Origin: Desarmillaria ectypa
Taxonomy: Eukaryota; Basidiomycota; Agaricomycetes; Agaricales; Physalacriaceae
NCBI GenBank assembly: GCA_030407005.1
Contig: JAUDYN010000006.1
Span: forward strand, 2,604,001 to 2,668,000
Direction: 5' to 3'
DNA length: 64,000 bases
Below are positions 13,076 through 24,224 of the stretch, piece by piece. Made by a program: the position numbers and the translations under genes. Position 1 is the first letter of the stretch. Every line of letters starts with the position of its first letter. The notes beneath the pieces are model-generated. The model was not told the origin of the DNA, ran no database searches, and saw only the letters and a list, made by a program, of their open reading frames with translations.

Positions 13076-14076
13076 TCATGCATATGCGAATTCCCCGCCT
13101 TTCTCAAGAGCCTTGATAAAATGTATGTTAGATCAGGTACTTTCATACAAATTAATTAAGATTATACTCACTCGCTTGTATGCCGGGCTAAAAGTGACAC
13201 AATGTCGAAATGTCGATGAGTAGTTGAATTTGAAGTTGAGGTAAATTACGTTTTACCGTGTATGTACTTTCTGAACGTACTCTGACGTATTCTTCCCTGC
13301 AGATTTGATATCAACTAGACCCTCCAGGGGAAAAATCATTATAAAATCCGCGGAGGTAGGCTCAACGCCTCCGGCCATCCATTTGACTTTACTCAATTGC
13401 TGCTCGACCTTTTGTCCGTCAGCTGTGGCGCTATACAACGAGGCATGGCATTAACTCACTAACTCGGAGTGTTTCGCGAGCTCAGGCTCAACCAATAGCT
13501 CTTCCAATTGGCTAAATATGAAGCGCACGAAAGGGCGAAGGAACCATGGAGATTGCTGAGGCACGTAGCGGAAGATCAAACCCATAACGAAGACTGGCAT
13601 CAAGGAACCTTCTGCGTAGTGTGTGTCTAAAGTATAGGGACAACAGAAGTTAAAACATTTTGCATATGCGCAGTGACGGGGAGAATCTCTCACAGTATAA
13701 ATTACTGATGTGCTCGGATTCAGTTGTCGTCCGGAACCGTCCGTTTCCGTATTTTTCGATAAGATATTCTGGTCCCGAAGCATGAGAACGTGGAACGTCG
13801 TTCGCCAGAAATGAGCCAACCAATGATGGCGCCGCTTTCTGCGAGGTTCACATCACCGTCCGTGATGACAGGAGCTTTTCCCAGAGGATGAACCTTCAAA
13901 AGTCCGCTCGGTGCCCGCTGAAGAGAATTACGATAGTATTTCTTGATTTCGTAAGGGACACCTAGTTCTTCCTGGCATTTCATCAGTATCGAGTGCTCAC
14001 AAGTGGTTCCAGGACTCACCAAGAGCCAGAGTATTCTTTGGGATCGAGAATTATTCAGGTGGTGCACAATAATCAT
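13076..14076 (-). CDS. glutathione S-transferase, GTT1-like
   Basis: The enzyme conjugates glutathione to electrophiles or reduces peroxides. Exon 1 (14076-14020) gives MIIVHHLNNSRSQRILWLL. Exon 2 (13971-13821) starts EELGVPYEIKKYYRN and contains HPLGKAPVITDGDVNLAESG, the cis-Pro and Glu-Ser glutathione-binding motif. Exon 3 from 13768 gives YLIEKYGNGRF, and then HYAEGSLMPVFVMGLIFRYV opens the alpha-helical C-terminal domain. The end, HTRPAYKRALEKGGEFAYA, is spliced from two small exons, with the stop at 13076-13078. This order and the C-terminal motif are typical of fungal GTT1-type transferases. The splice site after KHS (near 13470) is uncertain because the intron there would be unusually short. 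Divergent from the KAR5 homologue. Confidence 0.9.
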
Positions 14077-14588
14077 TCTCCTGGATGTGGGGGAGGGAAG
14101 AAGCTGTGAGAGGGATCCTGTGCAACGTTTTATGAACTTGGATGATACCGGACAATCTTCCCAGAAGGCACTGCGAGCACATGACTCTGACTCGGACCTT
14201 CAGAATCATTTAAATTGGAAGAAGTTCTAGTTGAGCTTCTGCGGAAACCAAATCGTCCAGATATGTAACCTGTCTCGACGTTCACATTGCCCTAGAAGTG
14301 GATCTCCGGGCTGGGGAAGAACCATTTGTGGAATTCCGCCCTGGCTCTTTCACACATATAGTACCGGGAACAACGTCGTGGGTACCAAGAAAGTAGAGTG
14401 TGGGTGGACATTGGCGCTATCTTATGACAAACAGCAAAAGCATTTCTCAAGGTGTAATCTTCTACAACAAACTTTTTTTTTCGCGAGTTCATCGGAGTCA
14501 CAGGACACGCGTTATTTGGTCGTGTCGACGCCTGGAAGGGTATGACGGTATTTCGGACCGACCTGCCGTGTCTCCTGCTGTATCTACC
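14077..14588. promoter_or_regulatory. divergent intergenic region, GST and KAR5 homologue
   Basis: Start codons face away at 14076 (-) and 14589 (+), so this 512 bp should hold both promoters. I see no distinctive element apart from a T-run near 14465-14475. Confidence 0.45.
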
Positions 14589-16950
14589 ATGTTATTCATT
14601 CTTTTGCCTTGGACATTGTCTTTTCTCCCTATTTCCGATGCTTTTCTATGGTCGAGAAATGAGAAAATTCGTGAAGAGCAGACTCAATCGCTGTTAGCAG
14701 GTATCGCCGTTTCTTTCACAGTACTTGGAGGGGAGGCTCACGGTCCTGTAGGGCTACCTCTAACACCAAATGAGATAGGCAGTATATTTCGAACGCAGGG
14801 TGGGGCCATCTTGTTTTTCACGGAGATACATCTCACCGTAGGCCTAGACTCTCTTCAAGAGTATTCTCGGAAATCAGATTGCTTTCGTCGCGTCGCTGGA
14901 AACATCAAAGTGCGGTGCAGTGCGCTGGAAATGGATGAAGACGAACGCGTCGCTGGTGCGTTCCTTGAAACGTGGTTCACTCTCTCTCACCGTCGGCTCA
15001 TTAGCCGCGATATCCATGACATTGTGTGAACTCGCAACAGCGAAACACTTGTCAGCACCGCTTGAATGCGCTCCATTCTCGTCCGAACATACCCCCTTAT
15101 ATTCCCAAAGACATGATGACACTCAGGGAAAGTGCGTCGAGTGAGTCGGTGTTTTCTCCGCCCGGCCATGGACTGTGCTCATTCCATTTGCTTTAGAGCA
15201 CTATCCCGGAGCGCACAGTTCTGGTCCAGCTACTCTGGATACTTGAGAGAAGTTCGTGAGTAACGCGATTTATCGGTCGGGAATATCTTCCGAAGTCCCC
15301 TAGCCCAACTATGTTTCTCTTTCAGAAGATGGCACGACATCGGTAAGATAAAATACCAACGGAGATTCATGCCTAGCGACTTTTTTGTAGACACTGCAAG
15401 AGACATTTATAGTAACATTACCCAAGAGAAGGTCGCGCTCTTACGGTATCTCTCACAGCGCCAGCACGCAGAACATGCACACATGTCGGCCTGGGAGTCT
15501 CATTTGTCGGTACTTCCATTCCTTGTAGATTTCTTTGCACCGGTTCACTCTTGCAATAGAATTTGCAGAATATCACGACTCTTATGCAGGTCCTTTCAGT
15601 CAGGATGGACACTGATGCTCAGAGCGTCATCGATCGTTTAGTGAGGAACGCGGAAAAGGTAAATTTCCGAGGCTATGGGTATGCTCACACTCACGGGCTC
15701 GCAGACATCCGAAGTATCTCAAGATGTGATCCAAAGGCTAGGGGTCCAGAGCGAGGATATCATCAAAGTCTTATTTCAACAAGTAATCGATTCAGTCATT
15801 GACCGTCTTCTGTTGATGTTCTCATAATCTTTAGATCGGTGCTACTTTCGCCGAATTGTCTGAACGTGTGAGCGGCTCGTAGACCATCATATCCCCGTAC
15901 TAACAGTCTCCTAGCACACTGGCTCACTCGACAACATTGTGACGATGGTTAGACACACCGTGGCTGTCGAATTAGAAGCTGTGTTTGCAGTTGTTGCTGG
16001 TCAACAGCAGCTAAATACGGATCTCTCGGTGTGTTCTCTGGCAATAAAGAAAATGTCACTTTATTGGACTGTTGATGACGATAGGTTCAAGCTAATTCTC
16101 GTTGGACGTCAATAGAAGCAAGCTTCGTTGAGATGCAACGTGTAAGTTTCCGTTCCATTTCGTCTGGCTTCACGATATTAATGATAGAATCGAAGAACAT
16201 CTTACTCCTGAGCGAAGCCAGTTCACAAGTCATCAAGACACTTGATGAATCGACCGAACGCAACCTGGTTCTTGTGGAAGAGCAAGCCAATGCATCACGT
16301 ACTGCCACTCAACTCGTTGAGTCCTTTCACCGGATATCGACGGGAGCATACGACGAGCTCCAGAAAATGAACTCCTCGATCGTGTTACTTCACCAGAGTC
16401 TTCTTCCGCGAACGCACTGGGCTAAGGCGGGCTTTTTCAGATTTCTGGAGATCTTTTTGCGGGGTACTGCATACTCTCATGTTTTCAAAGTCCCCGAGCT
16501 GACCGGCGTGTATGAAGTCGATGCTGAATATCTAGGCACTCTTGACAGGATTTATGTCTTCCGACTGTTATCCCTGCTTTCTGGTTTTGGCGTTCATCTC
16601 TTTCACGGCATTGCGTCCTCACTAATGGTTCGTGTTCCTGGTGAGCGCTTAAGATAACGCCCTGATAGATCTTCTTAGAGCATCCTCGTTCTTCTCTATT
16701 CTTTCCGGAGCTACACATCAAGGCTTCTCTGTAGCTTCCAGGACGACAGGTAAGCGCGCGTCTGTTGATGTCAGAAACGACTTCCCAGAATGTTCAACGT
16801 AGCAAATGTTCTCGGCAACCAACACTTGTTCCTCAATCTCCGCTTCTTCGAAACCAAAACGCTCCGCCAAGTCGGAGGACTCGTCAGCATAGAAATGCCC
16901 TCCGTGTTTCTCGGATCCCAGATCGTCTCTGTCGTCCAGATCCTTATTGA
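14589..16950 (+). CDS. KAR5: KAR5-family nuclear fusion (karyogamy) protein
   Basis: Kar5/Tht1 proteins sit in the nuclear envelope and ER and are needed when haploid nuclei fuse. The N-terminus MLFILLPWTLSFLPISDAFL is a likely signal peptide. The spliced exons rebuild the family's cysteine-rich domain in order: YSRKSDCFRRVAGNIKVRC, SALEMDEDERVA, then AISMTLCELATAKHLSAPLEC, GKCVEALSRSAQFWSSYSGY, LREVPQLCFSFRRWHDID and TARDIYSNITQEKVALLRYL. The long middle part is helical and coiled-coil-like (VIKTLDESTERNLVLVEEQA). The hydrophobic C-terminal segments near 16430-16640 fit the membrane anchors. At least nine introns. The last exon frame is uncertain: stops at 16950 and 17035 are both possible. 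Confidence 0.85.
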
Positions 16951-18023
16951 AGACTTTACTCGCTCAATGTTTGCTCACCTGATGGATGAACCGACGTTCG
17001 GGCTCGACTTTGACGCTTTGATATCTCTTGGCTGAGTATCTGGTTCGGCGGCGTCTTGCTCTCTACTAAATAAAGACACCTGCACTTTACTCTTACTCGT
17101 CAGGCATGTAACCGTTTCAATCAGTCAAGTGTACTGTATCAGTGCGATGTATTGGTAGTTCCTCTTGCACAGTCCCACGGCTGTTCCTCAGTACGCCTAT
17201 AATGAGAGACATGCGGCTCGCGTAGCGAACAGTAAGACGCCGTGATTCACAGGAAGTGGAAGCTGTGACCCAGACCCAGAATACATATAACACGAGTACA
17301 CAGGCGCTCGTCGCAACACGTCACACAGCATGCACCTAGATATAACGGAGCAAAGTAGTAACGGTTCAGAGTCTAGTAAGCAAAATGTATTTGGACGATT
17401 GCCGCCATGTTTGTGTGTCGTTCACTTCACTCGTTTCACTAAAACCGCTGGAAGAAGAGGACGGAGGAGAGGTTTCCAGAAATGGTAAATATTCGCGGCA
17501 CCCGGCAGGGAAACTCGCCTAAAACGGACATGACCTCTTTCTTCCATTTTCCAATTCCTCCCTGTGGTTCTCGTTCAACGACCAGGACGCAGAAATTGAC
17601 CGTTTGCTGTGGCCGCACTCGAGATATTCACGCCGCTGCCTCTGACTCGACGCTCCCGCTCTCCTTGGTTGCACCCCAACGACAAATCCTGTGCTGGCAG
17701 CCGACATTCATTTTGCTTCCATTTTACTGATCGATCTTGGATCATTATACGGTCGCGTCGGCTACGACGACGAAGTAGAAGAGATTACGCGACGGAATTC
17801 AAGGGCAGAGGAGGTGCTTGGGAGTCGTGAGTCGTGAATCGTGAGTCATGAGCCTTGCTAGAGGGCCGTTGATTCTTATTGTCTTCATTCTTCATCAGTG
17901 ATTTGCAGCAGCAAACAACAACAGTTCCTTTTGTCATTGCTGTACTTCAATCGTGAGTCAATATTTGCTGTCGTATACTTAAAGCCAACTTGGGAGCTGC
18001 ACAGGTATCTACATTTTCACGTC
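16951..18023. other. intergenic region, nothing recognised
   Basis: This holds the 3' end of the KAR5 homologue and the promoter of the next gene. Short frames at 17482-17830 have no resemblance to known proteins. A small direct repeat gtcgtgagtcgtgaatcgtgagtcatgag occurs near 17824-17852 (units of gtgagtc). Confidence 0.4.
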
Positions 18024-20194
18024 ATGTACGCAAATCAGTATCCCCGTGCGACCCATGCTGCCCAAATTCCTAACGGCTGGCAACCTCCCTACCAGGGTGC
18101 TCCACCGATTCCTCAGGGCTGGAACGTCAAGCAGACTGATTGGAACCAAGGTCAATGGCAGTTCAATCCCGCTTTCAACCACCACCATCAGCAGCAATAT
18201 ATTCCCTGGATCCCCGGTCAATCATGGGCTGGTGCACAACAACAACAACAGCAGCAGCAGCACAATCCCTACCAGCGGCCCATAAAGCCACCAAGTGCTG
18301 AATATCTGGCCCAACCTGTAAAGGAAAATGCCTTAGACCTAACAGGCATGATTCCAAGGTTCGTTCTATATCCGCTTTTCTCTATTCTTTCATTAATCGC
18401 TTCCTCGTTTCTAGGGCACAAGTATACGGCGAAGAGAACGGCGATGACGATACACCACACACACCATGGATATGGAATCCTCGAGGCCTAGTGGAGAAGG
18501 AGGATGACCAAGGTACTATCCAAGCTGAGTTTCGTGACGCCCTCGGTAATCGCTTTCTGCAATCTCGGGGCCCTACACCGACGCGTCGGCGTTCATCCCT
18601 CGAACACGAGGCACCACCTTCCCCGTCACCCGTACGCCTTCAGCGTCATACGAGCACCCGACAATCATCTGAACCTTCGCCACAGATCTACGCAGCTGCC
18701 ACTGCCCCTCGGCGAGGTGCCTCTGAGTCGTCTGTGGCTCAATTATCATCGTACAGCCAACAAAGCCGCCACAGTTCTCCGGAACCACAGCAGCCTCAAC
18801 AACAGGACCATCGTCGTCTCCAGCCCACATTCTCTACTAACATTGTTCGTACTCCTGACCATTACATTAATAGTTCACCTACACGGCCGAACAGCGCTGC
18901 TACTTCCCCCGGTCATAGTAGGAAGTCCAGTCGCAGCAGCAGTGTTGATGCCGAGCTAGCTGCAAAGATGGATCGCTTGAGCACAGGCCCGAATCAGCCT
19001 CTAGTGCGGCACTCGTCACTACCAACTCACTCTATATCCTCCTCTTCGTCAACTACTCTTACAAGTGCACAGATCTACACAGAGGAACCGTCCGCATTGC
19101 TGAGCCCCCTTGTTATTAGCCATACTCCAGCCCTGACTAGCCGTACCCTTGGACGTCATCATACAGCCCCGACGCTTAGCTCTATCCCTGAGACTGCGAC
19201 ACGAGGCGTGACGGAGACATCTTCCCGTCCCATAGAGACATCCTCTCAAAGCGGCCAGCAGACATCCCCTCACAACGCTCCGGAGACGTCTTCTCGCTCT
19301 ACAATACCCTCACCCAAGAAGAATGTCACACCTCCGCCACAGAACAACGTGCCTCCGGGCCCTGCACCTCCCAGCGACGTCATGCCTCGAGGCGTTCCGG
19401 AAACATCTTCTCGCCATATTCCGGGGACATCCCCCCGCAACGATCCGGAGCCAACTTCACAAGGCACCGTATTACCTTCACCTTACAAGAACGTCATGCC
19501 CTCGCCACACAGTAATGTTGTTTCTTCATCTCACAGTAATACTATTCTTCGAAACACGCAGGAGTCGTCCTCGCGCCACGTTGCAGAGGCATCGTCCCAT
19601 AGCATCGTGCCTTCACCTCACAGCAGGACTTCACCCCGCAGCACCGTGCCTTCACCCTATAGTAACGTCATCCCTTCACCTAACAGTAACGTCATACCCT
19701 CCCCACATAGCTCCCGTTCGTCCCGGTCATCTTCCTCCCGGCACCGTATCTCCAGCTCCAGTTCAGGTTCACGACGAACATCCCCCATGATGCCGCACAA
19801 TCCCCTCCCGGAGCCGCCCCGCGACGTCCAGTATAGCCTACCTCCACTCAGGCAGAAGACGCCGCCAAAAACGTACAAGCGCAAGGTCCGCATGGGATTC
19901 TGGAATCGACGGGGAGACCACCTTACGCCAGATGGCCACATTGTTTATGCACCGCCTCATCTTTCTCACCCTGTTGAACTTAGGGATTATCCGCGTACTA
20001 AAGATGGGTTCAAGAATCATGAGGGACTTTTTATGAAGCAGAGCCCGAATTGGACTGAGCTGCAGGACTCGTTACCTAGGTTTGGGAGATCGCCCGTTAG
20101 GCCCTATGAAAGTGTAAGTGGATTCTCGTTTATTCTGTATCCATTGGTGCTGATGAGTTCCTCATTCCAGTTCGTAGTATATAACTACTTTTAA
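18024..20194 (+). CDS. Ser/Pro-rich low-complexity orphan, 685 residues
   Basis: Three exons with consistent phases: 18024-18358, 18415-20113 and 20171-20194. The start MYANQYPRATHAAQIPNGWQ, a Gln/His-rich segment with a (caa/cag) run at about 18237-18262, and KPPSAEYLAQPVKENALDL form an N-terminal module. After intron 1, PHTPWIWNPRGL follows. The middle (about residues 140-580) is Ser/Thr/Pro-rich, with repeated units built on PSPHSNV, PETSS and SPRS. The C-terminal block, KVRMGFWNRRGDHLTPDGHI and YAPPHLSHPVEL up to YESFVVYNYF, looks folded; the last eight codons form their own exon. The architecture looks basidiomycete-specific. No catalytic motif, signal peptide or membrane span. Function unknown. 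Confidence 0.85.
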
Positions 20195-20432
20195 ATACTA
20201 ATTTTCCGACATTTGTATTCTTTAGCACACCATCGGGATTATATATATAGCATCTATACCAGCTTGGATTGGTGAAATAGGTTAGCGATAATACATGTAG
20301 TACATCATGCTCCATTACTACTTTACGCAGCACGGCATGCAAAGTGAGAAGGGTTACAACAACTTATATACACCCGGACCTCGAAACCAGAGAAACTAAG
20401 ACGAAGATAAATAATTAGTAAAGAAAAAAAGC
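20195..20432. other. short convergent 3' region
   Basis: Two genes end here tail to tail, 238 bp apart. AT-rich segments (tatatatata near 20239) are likely parts of 3' UTRs or terminators. Confidence 0.4.
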
Positions 20433-23400
20433 CTAGAACAGTGGTTCCAACCCTATACCACCGTGTGTCGCACGCATATGCTCGTAGATCCCATCGCCTC
20501 TTGGGAAAGTCTTAGAACAGACCCAACAGATATGTGTTTGACACCTGGTGCACGTAACATGATTACACCCCTCTGCACGCTCAATCGGAATTTTGCATCC
20601 GGGGCAATTCTTCACGTCATGAATTTTCTTCCACTCCTTGAAAGCAACGTCTGTGTCATCACGGTCCGGACAATCCGAACCGTCATGCTGCTCAATATGA
20701 CATGTCGAACAAATCCGTATCAGACATGATGGACATTGCAGAATTGTACCCTTCGGCGCAGAGCGATAGATCTGTGGACAATCAGGCGTAGGGCAGTAGT
20801 GAAACTCGTCGGGTCGAGCGTGCACATGGGCAGAGAAGGCAGAATGCATCACGCTGTCAAACTGCCTCGCAGAAAGGAGTTCACGAGCAACGGAGAGTGG
20901 AATCCGCTCCGAGCAACTAGCGTCATTTGCGAGACACGTCAGAGGGAAGAATCGGTTGTCGATGGCCGCTACTAGATAGTTCTTTAAGCAGGAGCGACAG
21001 ACACTGTGCCCGCAACGAAGTGTGAATGGAGCTACCACTTCGTCGAAACAGATGGGACAGTCATCGATGCTGACACGGCGGCCGTATCGCTGCCGGTCCT
21101 CAGCTTGCTTGACAGCACATCTCGCTGCGTGCAACGAATGTCTCCCACCCCGAACGGTCAAAACGCGGTCCCACAGATTCAGCGTCACATTCTCATCGCC
21201 CAACTCCTGCTTCAACTTTGTCAACCCTGCGATCACGAAGAAACCTATGATTCTGCTCGGAATGGGTATAATCCGCACCTCTCTCGCGCGGAGTTCCTTG
21301 ATCTTGGATATCAACTCGCGACGAATGGCCCCTCGTTTTTCACTCGATCCACGTAGGATGAGAGAGTGGCGAACACAGTCCTGTATAATCTCCACTCCGA
21401 GAGTCAGGCGTTGCAGATTCTGCACGAACTCGATTCCGACGGGATATCCAAAATAAGGATCCCAAGCGATTTTGTCCTCGAACTTGACAACCTCTCCTTT
21501 AAGAATCTTTTCAAACTCGCCCTTCATTTGACTGAGCTCTTTAAGATTGTCAGACGAGAGTTTGATCGCAACCCATTGGGACTGAAAACCATGGAAGCTG
21601 ACGATGAGACTCGCCGCCCGGGACATTCGCGACCTTAGAGACTCTTTCATACCGAAGATATCTGATCGGAGGGTCGCATACTTTTCGACAGAAATGTCGT
21701 ACAAAACGCTTTGGACGTGGTGCGCAAAAATAGGGGTTTTTCCGCCCATGCAGATGGGTCTCCGCAGGTGGAGGTGGTTGGCGGCTTGCTGCGCCTCCAC
21801 GGGAGAGGCGAACCTAAGCCAAGCACGAACGTATCCATCAACATATGGGGGGGGTGGTACGTCGAAGTCGAGGACATTAAAGTGAAAGCTGAGAATCTTT
21901 TTGATCCCAGCAATGGCCTCAGGGACCGAATCGTACTTGAGTCGCTCCCACATCAAGTCGTCCGGATCACCAAAAGGCTTCATGTCTTTCTTCGTGATAC
22001 CCGGAGGTAGATTGCGAAAGCGAACCGTGAAGTTCCCGACAGCCGGGAGATCTTCATGCAGGGTTGCTGTGACGATGAGGTCTCGGAAAGGTTTCTTCGC
22101 AGCGGCTATAGCCTTCTGCGCTCTCTCGAGTGTCGAATAACCCCCGTATCCCACAATTGATGGTGCATCCCACTGCACTCGTACGACGGAATCATGGAAG
22201 GAACCCTCACCGCCCGGCCCGCCGCTACGCACAGACAGACGGGCTATAATCGTGGTGCCGAAATGCTGAGTCCCATTGAGAGCATTGTACGCGTCTCTAG
22301 CCTCTTCGTGATTGGAAAAACGTGCCTTTACCACGTTTGAGTAGGCCAAGCGCGGAGGCATCCTGATTTCAGGCTGCCCGTACGGCTTCAGCAGCTGAGT
22401 GACGTCCTCAAGAGTTGTGGTTGTAGGAAGGTACTCGAGAAAGAGCCAGGGCGTTTCAAACCCTGTTGAGATGGCTTGCACCTCAAATCCAGCAGCATAT
22501 CTAACTTTTATATAATCATGGACCGTGAGTAACCAATTTGCCTGAGGATACCGGAGTGGAGACGCGGTGCATTCTTTCTGCGTCGATGTCGGGGTATTTG
22601 GAGGCTAAAGTACGATCAGAATGAAGTTCATGGCATCTGAGGAGCTCAGACTGACTGGATCTTCGTACTCGATATCATTATGAATGAAGTTGCAAAGGGG
22701 TCCGCGCCGACAAATGCCTCGAAGCCAATTGCGGCAAACGTCTGAAAATTTTGGTCGTGGATACTTCACTGGTTTCGGATTAGGTGCCTCTTCTTCGGCA
22801 ACAGATGCCTCGGGCTTAGACGAAATATTAACCACGATTATTCAGCGTACCGCAAAAAGTACCTACCGGGTCATATTCGAGGTCACCATGAATGAAAGGG
22901 CAGTCATAACCCTGGATGCACCAGTCATGTTGCCAGCCCCAACAGACCTCGTTGGATTTTGGGCGTGGGTGCTTTATCTTGGCCGGAGTGTGGGAATGGT
23001 CGACGTGACGAAGCTGACAATATGAGCCACTCCAGCAGATCCTGCGACACCAATCTTGGCATATTCCTGGAGGACAAGGTTCTTGTTCCTCATTTGTTGA
23101 CTTGTCTTCGAGTGCATCCGATGAGCTATCCGAGTCTGATAATTCGCGTTGCTAGATAGGGCATTAACGAATGTACAAGCCTGTGCTGTAGAAACCACAA
23201 ACCGAGCCTCCCCAAACTGTCTCTTCATCGGATGACTCGCTCACAGTCGCTTCCTTGGGGCGATAAGCTACTATGCCTTCCTTTGTTCGGACGAGGTTTG
23301 GAAACGAGGGGATAGACGAGATGTCGTCGGCAGAGACGTCGCTACGAGGTGATGGTAGTGGACGGGAACCAATTTTTACATGTACTTGAGAGGAATCATA

Positions 23401-24224
23401 TTGACCAGTTGACGACAGAACTTCATCAATGGTGACTTCACTCGGAGATGTGCAGACCTTTAACTCACTATCTAAGCCCGCAGCCTGTTTCATTGGTTTC
23501 TGTGCATAGAGATCGGATCAGGTATCTGGCAACAAAGTGCATTCAAATATCTGATGCTGCATGGTTGAAGGTGTATACAATTTTGGTAAACTACCATTCA
23601 TGTCGGTACCAAATGGTAGTTTACAAAAATTGTATGCACCTTTAACCATGCAGCATCAGATATTCCGTTGTTGAACCTTACTTTCGTAACACCAGGAGGC
23701 GATTCGGGTTCGATGCTTATGGGGAGAGGCAGCTTGACGGGCGGTGGGTTGTAATCCTCTACATGCTAAGCAGGCGTCATGGCGTAGTCGTAATCGAACA
23801 CTGGCGCACTTACTCTGTACTCTGAGGGAGATACATGCCGCCGATGACAGCTCTGTCCGAATCTGCACCAGCCTCGAAGGTAATTGTTGCAAATCTCATG
23901 TTCTATCAAGTATCTGGGAGGTTCCTTCGGAGGATAAAGTTTCGGAGAACATGGGGTGCGAGGGACAAAGCATTTGTCGGAAAGTGACGGCAGTCGCTGA
24001 TACGCAGGAAGTCGAATATTGGAATTCTTCTGGGCGGAATTAAACAGTCCTGAAGAGTACATTGGCTCCTTGGCAAGCCGTGGCGGCTGGTACAGGCCAA
24101 TGGTCAGTAGATGGCCAACAACATCAAGATATATGCGCACAATATTCCTGCCACCAGCTGCTCTCTCATATCGTCGTGCCGCTGGGGCACTAGTGGGCAT
24201 CGTGCTTGGTCCTGCGACCTGCAT
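20433..24224 (-). CDS. CCCH zinc-finger / RRM-like / RBR (RING-IBR-RING) E3 ubiquitin ligase
   Basis: The proposed start is at 24224 (MQVAGPSTMPTS). A first CCCH finger, EICNNYLRGWCRFGQSCHRR, is followed by linker exons (23758-23682, 23499 onward). A second finger, ICQDWCRRICWSGSYCQLRH (about 23060), a third, VCWGWQHDWCIQGYDCPFIH, and a fourth, VCRNWLRGICRRGPLCNFIH (about 22730), follow. The last exon (22604-20433) carries an RRM-like segment (WLFLEYLPTTTTLEDVTQLL), a long middle part, then RING1 (CPICFDEVVAPFTLRCGHSV), the IBR (YCPTPDCPQIY...CPSC) and RING2 (NCPGCKIPIERAEGCNHVTC). In RBR ligases the Cys of the GCNH motif forms the thioester with ubiquitin, and it is present. Adjacent RNA-binding-type domains suggest an RNA-linked ligase; that is inference. 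The intron at 23500-23681 holds an inverted repeat. Confidence 0.88.
23546..23664. repeat. near-perfect inverted repeat (hairpin) inside an intron
   Basis: The arms are 23546-23598 and 23612-23664, 53 bp each, with a 13-base centre (23599-23611). Without any gap, 50 of 53 positions pair. Of the three mismatches, two would be G-U wobbles and one G-A in RNA copied in the plus sense. The arm begins aatatctgatgctgcatggt. It lies wholly inside the 182 nt intron 23500-23681 of the CCCH-RBR gene. Subtracting its 119 bp leaves 63 nt, a normal intron size here. Confidence 0.93.
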
